Below are positions 51,915-61,300 of a DNA stretch of 61,386 bases, one piece after another (position 1 is the stretch's first letter; each line of letters begins with the position of its first letter). Origin of the DNA: Thermoguttaceae bacterium (GTDB taxonomy: Bacteria; Planctomycetota; Planctomycetia; Pirellulales; Thermoguttaceae). A model generated the notes under the pieces. That model did no database searches, was not told the DNA's origin, and saw only the letters and a program-made list of their open reading frames with translations. The stretch lies in assembly GCA_017559825.1 (NCBI GenBank), contig JAFYQR010000054.1:1-61386 (forward strand), read 5' to 3'. Both the position numbers and the translations under genes were made by a program.

Positions 51915-52949
51915 TCAACGGTCGTTTTCGGCGAGATAACCCAATATTTCGTCAAGATTTGCGTCGCACGAGTGAATCGCGACGACGCGCTTCGTTTTCA
52001 TATTAATATAAAGAAACTGGCCGCGCATTCCGCCCTTGCCGAACGCGAAGCCCGAGTCGCCGACCGGATGCAACTCGAAACCGCGTCGCAACACTTCGTC
52101 GACCGCCGCTTCGGAAAGGATTCGTTTGCCGTCGTAAACGCCGCGTTGAACGTATGTTACCCCGAGTTTCGCCATATCCTCCGTCGAGATATACATCCCG
52201 GTCGCGCCCATCGGGAAACCTTGAGGGCACTTCGAAAACGCGCACTCGGAGAACTTCAAGGGCGCCAAAACTTCGCGAATGAGAAAATCGTCGAGCCGTT
52301 CGCCGGTCTTCGCCGAAACGATTCGCGAAACTAAATAGAACGCCGCGTCGCTGTAAACGCTTTTTTCTCCGGGTTTATACTTGAGCGGTCGTTCGAGAAC
52401 GAGGCGCAAATAGTCTTGACTCCCCCAGTCGTTCGGGTTTTCCGCGTCGATATCGAGGAAGCCGCGCCCAAAACCGACGCGATGCGTCATGACGTCGGAA
52501 ATTTTGACGTCGCGCCACTTAGCGTCAAAGTTTTCCGGGAATTTCTCTTCGAAAATCGGAAAAACCGGCTCGTCGACGTCGAGAACGCCGCGGTCTTGCA
52601 GAATCATAACCGCAGTAACCGCAAAGAGTTTCGCGACGGAGTAAGTATTTTGGCTCCGCGACGCCGGGCGAACTTGCTTCGTTCGCGAAACGCCGTCGCA
52701 GACTTCGCAAATCGCGTAAACCCGCCCGTCTTCTTCGGCCAACTCGACCAATTTTTCGAACATCGGTTTCGACGGCGCGTCGTTCATTTCTGTTTCTCCG
52801 TTAACCTCCGACGGCGAAGCGACTTCCGCTCCGCCGTTTCCCGCGTTCCCGTCGAACCCGTAAACCGCGCCGACGTTGTTATTACCCGACATCGCAACTC
52901 CGCCGAAAAGCGCGACCGCCAACGCGACGTTTCGCCAACTCGCCTTCAT
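51915..52949 (-). CDS. Secreted serine hydrolase of the class C beta-lactamase family
   Basis: A 344-residue protein with a signal peptide (residues 1-28). The active-site motif Ser-x-x-Lys is SVAK in NTYSVAKLFAVTAV. The second motif (Tyr-x-Asn in the family) is represented by YSDAAFYLV, with Asp in place of Asn. A third element, FGKGGMRGQF, stands in for the His/Lys-x-Gly strand. Members include esterases, D-Ala-D-Ala peptidases and beta-lactamases. The gene follows the phosphatase gene on the same strand after 21 bases, so it is the third gene of a sulP-phosphatase-hydrolase unit. Function otherwise unknown. Confidence 0.82.
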   Translation of the reverse strand: MKASWRNVALAVALFGGVAMSGNNNVGAVYGFDGNAGNGGAEVASPSEVNGETEMNDAPSKPMFEKLVELAEEDGRVYAICEVCDGVSRTKQVRPASRSQNTYSVAKLFAVTAVMILQDRGVLDVDEPVFPIFEEKFPENFDAKWRDVKISDVMTHRVGFGRGFLDIDAENPNDWGSQDYLRLVLERPLKYKPGEKSVYSDAAFYLVSRIVSAKTGERLDDFLIREVLAPLKFSECAFSKCPQGFPMGATGMYISTEDMAKLGVTYVQRGVYDGKRILSEAAVDEVLRRGFELHPVGDSGFAFGKGGMRGQFLYINMKTKRVVAIHSCDANLDEILGYLAENDR

Positions 52950-52970
52950 ATTACCCCCCTCGCTTTTAAA

Positions 52971-53480
52971 CTATTGCTCGTTTTGCGTCAAGTAGTTAAG
53001 AAGTCCCTCGCATCCGGCGAGAACGTCGTTCCAAGCGGCGTCGAAGTCGTTCGTGTACCAAGGGTCGACCAAGTCGCGCGGGTCGTCGGTATAATCGAGC
53101 AATAGCGAAATCTTGTTTTCAAAACCTTTAGGACAAACGCGCATCATATTGCGGCGGTTCCAATCGTCCATTCCGATCAACATATCCCAACGCTCGAAGT
53201 CGTCGGCTCGGAGCCGCCGCGCCGTTTTACCCGCGCAGGAAATCCCGTGTTCGCTTAACTTGCGTCGCGCCGGCGGATAAACCGGATTCCCCAGTTCCTC
53301 GGCGCTCGTCGCTGCCGACGCGATCTCGAACTCGTCGGCGCGCCCCGCTTTCGCGACCAAATCCTTCATCGCGAACTCCGCCATCGGACTTCGGCAAATG
53401 TTTCCGTGACAAACGAATAGTAAGGCTAACCGCCCCTCCCGACGAGAGACGACGTTAGATTTCTTGGAGTCGGAACGCAT
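52971..53480 (-). CDS. Low-molecular-weight protein-tyrosine phosphatase
   Basis: A 169-residue cytoplasmic phosphatase. The phosphate loop is VCHGNICRSPMAEF (Cys-x5-Arg-Ser), and the general-acid Asp lies in DLVDPWYTND near the C-terminus. Length is slightly above the usual 150 because of a basic N-terminal extension. Its codon use is that of the surrounding genome. Its ATG overlaps the stop codon of the upstream sulP gene (ATGA at 53478-53482 on the minus strand), although sulP has clearly different composition. Such phosphatases often reverse tyrosine-kinase control of polysaccharide synthesis. Confidence 0.9.
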   Translation of the reverse strand: MRSDSKKSNVVSRREGRLALLFVCHGNICRSPMAEFAMKDLVAKAGRADEFEIASAATSAEELGNPVYPPARRKLSEHGISCAGKTARRLRADDFERWDMLIGMDDWNRRNMMRVCPKGFENKISLLLDYTDDPRDLVDPWYTNDFDAAWNDVLAGCEGLLNYLTQNEQ

Positions 53481-55129
53481 CAGGCTACCTTCGCTTTCTT
53501 TTCCAACAGTTCCAAAATGGCCTGGTCGGCGCTCCCATAGTAGGAGTTTTCGCCCATCAGCTCCGTGACGCCCTCGCGGTCAAAATAGCCGCGAACCTGT
53601 TCGGCGGCGCCGCAGAACACCACGGTCTTTCCCTGTCGCTTCAGGGCTTCGCAGGTCTCATGCATAGCCTGAGCGCCGGGCAGGTCCACGCTGGACATAC
53701 CGCGCAGCGAGATAATGAGATAGTCGAACCTGTCGGCGTCTTCCATACGGTGGACGAATTCGTCCACGTCGCCGAAGAAGAGGGCTCCGGTAATATAAGC
53801 CATACCGCAACGCCCAAGCGTCGCAGGCTCGGCGCCGGGACGCTTAGACACGCGGGCGGGATCAATGTCGGAGAACTCGATTTTGATCCGGCTGGAGTTC
53901 ACCATAAACAGGATGGCGGAGTAGACGACGCCCATAATGATAGCGACGGTCAGGTCGAACAGCACGGTTGCGATCAAGGTGATCACAAACTGACTTATAG
54001 CGGTCTTGAAGCGGCGGGCGAAGATGTAGCGGACGCCCTTCCACTCGTTCATACGCCACGCCGTAACGATCAACACGCCGGCCAGCGCGGCTAACGGCAA
54101 CTTAGCCATAACGTCGCCCAGCAGAAACATAGAGGCCAGCAGAAACACGGAATGAAACACGCTGGTCAGACGCGTCTGCTGACCGGACTTGACGGCCACG
54201 CTGGTGCGGGCGATCGCCGCGGTGGCGGGCACGCCGCCCATTAGAGGCAGTAGGATGTTGCCGACGCCCTGCGCGATCAGCTCCTGGTCGGCGCAGAAAC
54301 GCTCGTTCTTCATACGGGCGGCGGAGGCGCCGCACAGCAGACTTTCGATCATCCCAAGAGCGGCGATGGTAATCACGGGCGACGTCAAATCGGAAATCAT
54401 CTGAAAGCTCAGACCGGACAGACTCAAGCGATCCTCCAACCACAGAGTCTTGGGAAGGTTGCCCACTGTGGCAAGGGAATCCATACCGCAAAGAATGGAG
54501 ACGGCGACAGCGACGACGACGCCTACCAGAGAGCCGGGAACCTTGGCCCCCCACTTCTTGGGCCACGCCATCATCACGACTACCACCAGAACGCCAATAC
54601 TCACGGCTTCCGCGTTGGGGTGGAAACCCAGACGACCGTAGGAGGCCAACTTCTCCAAAGTGGAGGCGCCCTCGGAAACCGTGCCGAAGAAGTTATCGAT
54701 CTGCCCCAGAGCAATGATGACGGCGATACCGGAGGTAAAGCCCATAATCACCGGCATAGGAATAAAGCTGATGAGACGGCCTAACCTTAACATACCGACC
54801 GCCAGCAGCAGCGCGCCGGCGGCAAAGCAGGCAAAGAACATACCCTGCAGACCGTACTGCGCCACGATACCGATCAACACGGCGCTCATCGCGCCGGTGG
54901 GCCCGGAGATCTGATAGGAAGCGCCGCCCAAAACGGCGATAACGACGCCGGCCACAATGGCGGTAACCAGACCGGCGGCGGCCGTGGCGCCGGAGCTGAC
55001 GCCGAAGGCCAGAGCCAACGGCAACGCCACGGCGCAGACCGTCAGGCCGGCCATCATATCCTTGGTCAGCCTAGCGGCGTTATATCCGGAAAACTCCCGC
55101 TTCAGCCCTTGAACAAACTGTGAGATCAT
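53480..55129 (-). CDS. SulP-family anion transporter with STAS domain, probably transferred
   Basis: A 549-residue inner-membrane transporter for sulfate, bicarbonate or similar anions. The SulP core spans residues 1-400 (AGLTVCAVALPLALAFGVSS, SGPTGAMSAVLIGIVAQYGL). A cytoplasmic STAS domain occupies 430-549 (FDYLIISLRGMSSVDLPG). The composition is unlike every neighbour: codons CTG, CAG, AGC, ATC and GGC dominate, where the others use CTC/CTT, CAA, TCG and GTC. The flanking 55130-55201 is also different and carries its own promoter. The protein looks like those of gut Firmicutes. It is the best candidate for recent horizontal transfer in the window. Confidence 0.92.
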   Translation of the reverse strand: MISQFVQGLKREFSGYNAARLTKDMMAGLTVCAVALPLALAFGVSSGATAAAGLVTAIVAGVVIAVLGGASYQISGPTGAMSAVLIGIVAQYGLQGMFFACFAAGALLLAVGMLRLGRLISFIPMPVIMGFTSGIAVIIALGQIDNFFGTVSEGASTLEKLASYGRLGFHPNAEAVSIGVLVVVVMMAWPKKWGAKVPGSLVGVVVAVAVSILCGMDSLATVGNLPKTLWLEDRLSLSGLSFQMISDLTSPVITIAALGMIESLLCGASAARMKNERFCADQELIAQGVGNILLPLMGGVPATAAIARTSVAVKSGQQTRLTSVFHSVFLLASMFLLGDVMAKLPLAALAGVLIVTAWRMNEWKGVRYIFARRFKTAISQFVITLIATVLFDLTVAIIMGVVYSAILFMVNSSRIKIEFSDIDPARVSKRPGAEPATLGRCGMAYITGALFFGDVDEFVHRMEDADRFDYLIISLRGMSSVDLPGAQAMHETCEALKRQGKTVVFCGAAEQVRGYFDREGVTELMGENSYYGSADQAILELLEKKAKVA

Positions 55130-55173
55130 TTGAATTGCCTCTCAAAATATTTTTAACCAAAGTCTATTCCCAC

Positions 55174-55201
55174 ACTATACCACAGCCTTTCAAGAAATCA
55201 A
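55174..55201 (-). promoter_or_regulatory. Promoter of the SulP gene (Firmicute-like)
   Basis: Minus strand: TTGATT (complement of 55196-55201), a 16-base spacer and TATAGT (complement of 55174-55179), about 45 bases before the start codon. Confidence 0.65.
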
Positions 55202-55841
55202 GAAGAAAAAACGACGAAACACGCCTCCGAAGTTCCCGGAGTTCCGCCGGTAAGGCAAAATCGTTGAAGCGGATGGAACGACGCTTCCGCAGACGCCCGA
55301 CGCTATCGTCCCCATTCGCCAAGGGCGCGCCTCCGACCGCAAGAGGATTACGGGAACGCGATAGTCGCCGCCGCGCTCGCCGTCGCCGCAACCGCGTTAT
55401 TTCCGCTCGGTCGCGGCGTTGATTTTCTTATTTCCGCGGCAGAATTACCGTCCGACTCGTCTAAAATTTCGGTAAATCTTTGGTAAATCATTGGTTAATT
55501 GAAGAGCGAACCGCAAAGGAACCGCGACGATGGGAAAAAAGAAGGAAATTGAGCCCTTTCGTCGCCGGCGATAAATCCTCTTGCGGCAAACGCGAACCCA
55601 ATCTTTTTCATCGCCGGTCTTCGGCTTGTTTCTCCCGCGGGCGAGCGCTCCGCTTACGTTAAGTTCTCGCGACGGCTCTTTGATTTTCTATTTTTCGCGC
55701 CGTTAATCTTTATCCCGCCGTTTACCAACGGTTGGACGAGGCCGACGTTTCCCGTTTGCGCGTCGGCGACTCGTCGCTTAAATCGGCGAAAAACGCCGCG
55801 CCGCCCGCCGACGACGCGACGTCGTTACTAACAACGCCGCG
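55202..55841. other. Non-coding gap beside the transferred SulP gene
   Basis: A 640-base stretch with no convincing gene; the open frames in it are short and lack Shine-Dalgarno sequences. Three imperfect tandem copies of TTGGTAAATC occur near 55469-55497. The sequence from about 55210 leftward changes from SulP-like to host-like composition, so one edge of the transferred segment probably lies near 55205. Confidence 0.5.
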
Positions 55842-58800
55842 TCAAGGAATCGGCCAAACCTCGTCCGTGTAAAGGGGCGTTCGGACGCGAAGCGGCACGT
55901 CGCTTCCGGCGTCGGCGTTAAACTCGACGCGGTAAACGCCCGGTTCGAGCCGAATTTCAACCTCTTGCATTTCAACCGGTCGCGGTTCGGCAAGCGGTTG
56001 ACCGTATCGCTTCGGCGTTTCGCCAGGGAGCGCGAACAAATATTGACCGCGCGTCGCCTCCGACGGGATTTCCAGCGCCGCGTCGACGTTTTCGCCGGTT
56101 ATCTTAACCCGCGGGTTCGCAACCTTTGCGCCGTCCGCCGTCGCCGCGTCGATTTCTCGGAAATGCACCTGCAAACCGAGTCGACAAGGCTTCTCGACGC
56201 GGAGTTCCCAACTTCGCGACGCCGCGTCGGCGCCAACTTCTTGCCAAAGCGGGTAAACGATTCGTCTAAACGATTTAGAACCGTCCGCCGCCGTTTCGAG
56301 CCGCAAGTCGTTCCGCTTGACGAGCAAGGCGTTTCGTTCCTCGACCGTTTTTTTCCCGTAAAGCTCCGGGTCGACGCGCAGCAACGCCTTCACCTCTTCC
56401 GGAACGCGACCGGAAAGACGCAACTCTTCGTAAGCCTTGATCATATCGAGGATTTCGCCGATGAACGGATGCTTCGACGCGGCGCCGACCGACGCTTGAA
56501 ACGAGAACGACGCGTCGTAACCGATCGTCGTTCCGAGGCAATACTCGTACATATCGGGCGTCGCGTTACGGTCGTACCCGTAATACCAGCCGACGTCGAG
56601 TCGCATTTGGTTGTCTTTCATCCCGAGAAAACCGCCGGAACGCTCTTCCAAATAAGCCTTTAGGTCGTCGTGTCCGTCCGCCGACGCCGAGCGCGGTATC
56701 ATATGCCAAGAATACGGCGAACAACTGCTTCCTTGATAAAGAATATTTTTATCCTTAATCTTGTCGTAAAACGCTTTATGAAGGCGCGCGTTGTAATACC
56801 ACCACTCGCCCCCGTCGCTCGGTCGTTGCAACAACTCGGAACCGTCGAAATAAATCATATCGAGCGGCAACTCGTTCGCAAGGTTCGCGAAATTCCCGGC
56901 GATTTCGTCGATGAAGTCCGAGTCGAGGTCGGGCGTATGATACCCGTAGGCGCGAATGAAATGCGACACGGCGGAGCCCTTTTTATGCGCGGCGACTTTC
57001 GTTCCGTAAAGTCCGCGTTCGCAATCGGTTAAACCGTTCGCGTCGACGTCGCCGTATCGGATTAATTCGTCGTCGATTCGAACGACTTGCCCGGAGCCCA
57101 TATACGGGTCTTGCCCGACCGGGAAAACGGTCGCGTCGGTCGCCGTCGGAATCGTCGTCGCGTCAGCGCTCAAATCGGCGGCGAGCGTCGTCGACTCGCC
57201 GAGGAGAAAGCGTTCGTCCGGAACCGGCGTCAAGTACGGGTCGTTCGTATCGACCGACGCCGCAAGGAGATGGAAACCGAAGCGGATTCCTTCGGCGCGG
57301 AATTTCTCGATCGTTTGACGCAACGTCGGCAAACCGCCCGGGAAATTATTTTCGTTGACGCGGTAATGTCCGGTCGACTCGCACCAAGAGTTTTGCAGGA
57401 GCAGAATCTGCTTAAACCCGCCCCGTTTCGCGAATTGTAGCGCCGCTTCGTACTCGTCGACGTTAAAATAGGTAAGGAAAAAGTAAGAATCGCGAACGTG
57501 TTGCGAGGCGTCGCGCCAACCGCCGCCCGGTTTCGGCGACGGAATCCCCGCCGTCCGCTGCATTCGCTCGACCGCTTTCGGCCAATTTTCAGCCGTCGCC
57601 GCGACGACCGCGCATTGCGCTCCTTTGACGCCGTGTCGCTTGTAAGCGTTCGCCGACAAAATTCGCGTCGGAGCGTCCCAAAGGGGCGACGCGACGTCCG
57701 CAAAGTCTTCAAGGAGAACGGTTCGCTCGTCCGCGCCTTCGCCGAACACCGCCTCGACGCGGTCGATCAGGCAGCGAACCGCCGTTTTTCCCGGGAGCGA
57801 GTTGTAATAAAAGTAGAGCCGCCGGACGTCGTCGTAAGAAAGATCGTTCAACGGCGGATCCGTTAAGTCGAGCGTTCGCCAACCCTTAAAGTCGATCGAA
57901 ATATAATCGTCGCGATGTCCGCTCTCCCCGCCGAGTTGAATTTTGAGCTGCTGACCGTTCCCGTCCCCCCAAACGCGAACGCGAATCGCTCGGCAACCGG
58001 TCAAATCGAGCGGATTGACGAACGAACGTCCGCGCACCGACCAACCGTCGCCGTGTTCGCGGGTCGAGGTCGCGCAAAATTCGGCGACCGGCTTCGGCGC
58101 GACGGTCTCGGACTTGACGGAAAGTTTGATTTCGCGGGCTTTACCGCTTTCCGCGTCCCAATCGACGTTTTCGGCGTCGACGCGCGCCAACGGTCGGAAC
58201 GAATGCGAACAACCTTCGCGATCGTTTTGCGCCCGCCCGGTATGCGACGAAAGAGGCCGAACGTTCGGCGCCGCCGTCATTACCGCGATTCGGAAATCGT
58301 CGGGAGAAATCGCGGCGTTGATTTGCCCGGCGATTCGCGAACCTTGCGGCGCTCCGAGGCGGAAAATCGCGATTTCGTCGACCGGCGATTTCGCGTCGAG
58401 CCCGAGCAATCGCAAAACGACGCTTCCCGGCCCCGGCTTCGCTTCGAACTTCGCCCGCGTTCCGTCTTCGAACTCGACGATTAACGTTTCAAACGCCGTT
58501 TTTCCCTCCGTTCTTCGGACGACTCGCCTCGCGTCGACGGTTCGACCGTTCGAAACGAACGAAAACGCTCGAACCGGCGCGCTCGTTTCGCCGCCGTCCG
58601 CCCGGGTCAAAACCGCCGTCGCGTCGGCGCCGAGCGTCAACGTTGCGTCGCCAAGGTTCCAAACAGCCGCCGGTTTTGCCGGTTTCGCGGAATTTTCCGA
58701 TGTTAACGCCGCCGGTTCCGAAACGTTCGCCGGAATCGCCGTCGACTCCGCCGACGTCGGAACGCTCGCCGTCGCTAAAATCGCCCCCAACGCGCCAACG

Positions 58801-58859
58801 ACCGCCGCCGAAACGTTCCGCTTCGACGTTTTTTTCCAATTTTGCCGATTTTTCCGCAT
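55842..58859 (-). CDS. Large secreted TIM-barrel glycan-active candidate
   Basis: A 1005-residue protein with an N-terminal signal (residues 15-38, SAAVVGALGAILATASVPTS). Residues 60-170 form a beta domain. Residues 270-380 resemble a carbohydrate-binding sandwich (LDLTGCRAIRVRVWGDGN; DDYISIDFKGWRTLDLTD). Residues 460-800 look like a (beta/alpha)8 hydrolase: FKQILLLQNSWCESTGHYRV, EGIRFGFHLLAASVDTNDPY, then LDMIYFDGSELLQRP, whose Asp is in a GH27/31/36-type nucleophile context, and LDVGWYYGYDRN. The C-terminus is a beta domain. I cannot name the family with confidence. AAAAGGAG precedes the ATG. Two direct repeats lie upstream at 58900-58953. Confidence 0.6.
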   Translation of the reverse strand: MRKNRQNWKKTSKRNVSAAVVGALGAILATASVPTSAESTAIPANVSEPAALTSENSAKPAKPAAVWNLGDATLTLGADATAVLTRADGGETSAPVRAFSFVSNGRTVDARRVVRRTEGKTAFETLIVEFEDGTRAKFEAKPGPGSVVLRLLGLDAKSPVDEIAIFRLGAPQGSRIAGQINAAISPDDFRIAVMTAAPNVRPLSSHTGRAQNDREGCSHSFRPLARVDAENVDWDAESGKAREIKLSVKSETVAPKPVAEFCATSTREHGDGWSVRGRSFVNPLDLTGCRAIRVRVWGDGNGQQLKIQLGGESGHRDDYISIDFKGWRTLDLTDPPLNDLSYDDVRRLYFYYNSLPGKTAVRCLIDRVEAVFGEGADERTVLLEDFADVASPLWDAPTRILSANAYKRHGVKGAQCAVVAATAENWPKAVERMQRTAGIPSPKPGGGWRDASQHVRDSYFFLTYFNVDEYEAALQFAKRGGFKQILLLQNSWCESTGHYRVNENNFPGGLPTLRQTIEKFRAEGIRFGFHLLAASVDTNDPYLTPVPDERFLLGESTTLAADLSADATTIPTATDATVFPVGQDPYMGSGQVVRIDDELIRYGDVDANGLTDCERGLYGTKVAAHKKGSAVSHFIRAYGYHTPDLDSDFIDEIAGNFANLANELPLDMIYFDGSELLQRPSDGGEWWYYNARLHKAFYDKIKDKNILYQGSSCSPYSWHMIPRSASADGHDDLKAYLEERSGGFLGMKDNQMRLDVGWYYGYDRNATPDMYEYCLGTTIGYDASFSFQASVGAASKHPFIGEILDMIKAYEELRLSGRVPEEVKALLRVDPELYGKKTVEERNALLVKRNDLRLETAADGSKSFRRIVYPLWQEVGADAASRSWELRVEKPCRLGLQVHFREIDAATADGAKVANPRVKITGENVDAALEIPSEATRGQYLFALPGETPKRYGQPLAEPRPVEMQEVEIRLEPGVYRVEFNADAGSDVPLRVRTPLYTDEVWPIP

Positions 58860-58899
58860 CGCCGTCTCCTTTTGGTCGCCGCCGAACGCCCTTCGCCGC

Positions 58900-58953
58900 C
58901 GCCCTTTATTAATAACGTCTTGAAACGAGAAATTCGCCCTTATATTAATAACG
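58900..58953 (-). repeat. Direct repeats upstream of the secreted TIM-barrel gene
   Basis: CGCCCTTTATTAATAACG (58900-58917) and CGCCCTTATATTAATAACG (58935-58953) differ by one inserted base and are spaced 35 bases apart. Each contains an ATTAAT core. They lie 41-94 bases before the start codon and may be duplicated promoter boxes or operator sites. Confidence 0.6.
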
Positions 58954-59056
58954 ACAAAACAACAAAACTCCGCCGCCTCGAACGCCGCCCGACTCGCGCC
59001 GAACGCCGCTCAAATCGCCGTCGATTCAACGTTAAACCCAGCGCAATCCCGCTAAT

Positions 59057-60265
59057 TTAACGCGATTTTTCCTCTTCCGCCCAACGTTCGAACGCTTTTT
59101 GGAGCGTTTCCTTCGGAACAAGCCCTTCGTGCAACCAAATCCGCGCGCGCATTTCGATACGTCGACCCGGTTCGAACTTTTGCTCGACGACGCCCGGCCA
59201 ACCGACGCAAAGCGGCCCGTAATAACGAGTTAGCCAAGTCGGCGGAAAGTCCGGAAAGTTCGGCGAAAGGAAGATCGCGGCCCCGCTCAACGCGGTTTTC
59301 TCGCCGGTTTCCTTGTCGGTCGCGCCGAATCGGGACGTATAATCGGCCCAACGCAGCGGTTTTTCCGGCATATCGCCCTCCGCAAGGCCTTCGTCGGTCA
59401 GAATAAAGCGGTCTTCGCCGTTTTTGCCGGTCGGACGGAAGCGAATCGTCAGCCCGCCGTAACTTTTACCCTCCGCGCCGCGCAACGAAATCGGTTTTTC
59501 GTTCGGAATCAAAACGATTTCGACGTCGAGCGAGCGGCAACGAACGCCTTCAAACGTTTCGACCGGCCCGGTTTTGACGCGAACGATTTCCGTAACGACT
59601 TTTTCGCCGTACAGCGGCGCGTTTTCGGCGATTCGTTCCCCGACGCGTTCCCCGACGCCGCCGTCTTTCGCCGTCGGATCGAGTTCGGAATCCGTTTTCG
59701 TCGCGTTCGGCCCGACGAACCAACCGTTTTCAACTGCAAATTCGGCAAACTCGCCGCCGTTTGCGTCGTCGCCGATCGTCGGACGGTCGAGGAACCGAAC
59801 GAAACGTTGGCGAATCGGCGCGTTCGTCGTCCAAAGGTCGTATTCGCGCTTCGTTCCGTCCGCTTCCCAAACGCCGACCGCCGGCCAAGTCCAAAAGACG
59901 CCGCGGTGATGGTAATGGTCTTTCGGCGCCAAATCGGTCAAATTTTCGCCGTCGACGCCGTTCAGCGGATAGAGATAACACCCGGCGCCGCGACGGGAAT
60001 CGTTTTTCGGCACGTTTTCGTGTTCGATGAACGAATAACGGTAACTAAAAACGACTTTTTCGCCGTCGCGCAACGTCAAAAGGCCGTCGTCGAGCGTCCA
60101 ATCGAACGACGCGTCGACTTTCGACGCGTCCGCGACCGTTTGCGCCGCCTCTTCAACCGCCGCGAACGTCGTCGAATCGCCCAGTAAAAACGTCGCGACC
60201 GTTAAAATCGCCGCCCACCGTCCCGCCGTCCGAAACGTTCTCGTCTTTTCTCGCTTTCCGCTCAA
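59057..60265 (-). CDS. Secreted PmoA/DUF6807-family protein
   Basis: A 402-residue protein with a hydrophobic signal (residues 12-31, RWAAILTVATFLLGDSTTFA). The DUF6807 ('methane oxygenase PmoA', a misnomer) signature is clear: CYLYPLNGVDGENLTDLAPK, then DHYHHRGVFWTWPAVGVW, and LTRYYGPLCVGWPGV near the C-terminus. These proteins are common in planctomycete and verrucomicrobial sugar-degradation loci; their function is not established. The start is TTG at 60265 with AGGAG 8 bases upstream; an ATG overlapping it is out of frame and closes at once. It is followed downstream by the TIM-barrel protein gene on the same strand. Confidence 0.83.
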   Translation of the reverse strand: MSGKREKTRTFRTAGRWAAILTVATFLLGDSTTFAAVEEAAQTVADASKVDASFDWTLDDGLLTLRDGEKVVFSYRYSFIEHENVPKNDSRRGAGCYLYPLNGVDGENLTDLAPKDHYHHRGVFWTWPAVGVWEADGTKREYDLWTTNAPIRQRFVRFLDRPTIGDDANGGEFAEFAVENGWFVGPNATKTDSELDPTAKDGGVGERVGERIAENAPLYGEKVVTEIVRVKTGPVETFEGVRCRSLDVEIVLIPNEKPISLRGAEGKSYGGLTIRFRPTGKNGEDRFILTDEGLAEGDMPEKPLRWADYTSRFGATDKETGEKTALSGAAIFLSPNFPDFPPTWLTRYYGPLCVGWPGVVEQKFEPGRRIEMRARIWLHEGLVPKETLQKAFERWAEEEKSR

Positions 60266-60565
60266 CTCATCGTCTCCTATTTGTTCTTCGTCGCAAAATC
60301 GCGTTTCACCTTGCGTTTCGCTTCAAACCGGCCGCGCGACCGTTAAAATCGGAGCGACCGGCGCTTTTTACTTAATCTTTTTCTCTTTTTTAAATCCTGC
60401 GTTTTAAAAAACAGTCAATCTTTGCGCATTTTGCGACGATACTCGTCATTGTGTTAAAATAAGCAAGACGCGCAAAAAGCGCAACCTTTTATTGTCGACA
60501 ACGCGCCCTTTCCTCCCCCCGCTCGACGTTCGGCGCTCGCCGCCGTCGAATTTAAGGAACCGAGA
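60266..60565. other. Divergent intergenic region
   Basis: A 300-base gap with no gene. It contains the promoter at 60431-60460 and a small stem (GCGC/GCGC, near 60470-60482) in the leader of the plus-strand gene. Confidence 0.5.
60431..60460 (+). promoter_or_regulatory. Candidate promoter of the second 'SLGY' gene
   Basis: TTGCGA (60431-60436), an 18-base spacer and TAAAAT (60455-60460), about 105 bases before the ATG. Confidence 0.5.
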
Positions 60566-61219
60566 ATGCGAACCACCGCCGCTTTAAACCGAATTATCGA
60601 TAAAATCGCCGAAACCAAACCCGCTCGCCTCGAATCGAAAACTCGTCGCCGCGACGCGTCGCCGAATTTTTCCGACGCAAAAACGCAGCCGTCCGAAAAC
60701 GCCGCCGAAACGTCGTCGTTCGGGCCGCGACTCGCCGCCGTCGACGCCGAATCGCTCGAAACGACTCGAACTCGCCGCGGAACGAAAGCGCGTTCCGCCG
60801 ATAAAATCGATTGGAAAAACGATCGACCGGGCGACGCGAACGCTAAAACCCGCAAAACCGAAAAATTTGACGGTTCGTCTCGCTCTCGCGACTGCGCCGA
60901 CGAGGAAGCGCGGCGAACCCAGCGCCGCCGTCAAATTGATCCGACGACTTGCGAACGCGATTACTCCGCCGAAGAAATCGAGTTCATGAAAGCGCTCGAC
61001 GATTACAAACGGGCCAGCGGACGAATGTTCCCGACGTGCAGCGAAATATTAGAAGTCTTTAAGTCGCTCGGATACGTCAAAATCGCGCGCTCCGAAGCGC
61101 TCGAACGCTCGTCGTCGCAAGACGCCAAACCTCGCCGCGCCGCGACGCCCGCTTTTTTAGGCGACGAAGAAAACGACCCGTTCGATTTTAAGGACGCGCC
61201 CGTTCCCGGCGTCGCCTAA
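60566..61219 (+). CDS. 'SLGY' domain protein with disordered N-terminus
   Basis: A 217-residue protein. Residues 1-125 are low-complexity, Arg/Ser/Glu/Lys-rich and probably disordered. Residues 132-175 form a conserved domain ([20 protein letters not shown], then [18 protein letters not shown]) shared with the 89-residue protein at 16143. The C-terminal 45 residues are again variable and acidic-ended. AAGGAA lies upstream of the ATG. No function is known to me. The domain's helix-turn pattern with a Gly-Tyr-x-Lys end could be a small protein- or nucleic-acid-binding unit, which is speculation. Confidence 0.72.
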   Translation: MRTTAALNRIIDKIAETKPARLESKTRRRDASPNFSDAKTQPSENAAETSSFGPRLAAVDAESLETTRTRRGTKARSADKIDWKNDRPGDANAKTRKTEKFDGSSRSRDCADEEARRTQRRRQIDPTTCERDYSAEEIEFMKALDDYKRASGRMFPTCSEILEVFKSLGYVKIARSEALERSSSQDAKPRRAATPAFLGDEENDPFDFKDAPVPGVA

Positions 61220-61300
61220 AGTTCGAGGTTAAATTTCGCGCCGCGTCCCGACGCCTCGACTTCGTTCCGCGCCTCGATCGCGACGTCCCGCCAAACGCCG

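Noticed and set aside
53480..55201. Transferred SulP segment considered as a mobile element
   Set aside because: No transposase, integrase, terminal inverted repeats or target-site duplication can be seen at its edges, so only the foreign composition is claimed.
55480..55662. 60-codon ORF in the gap next to the SulP gene
   Set aside because: No Shine-Dalgarno, a basic and featureless translation, and no match to any domain I recognise.
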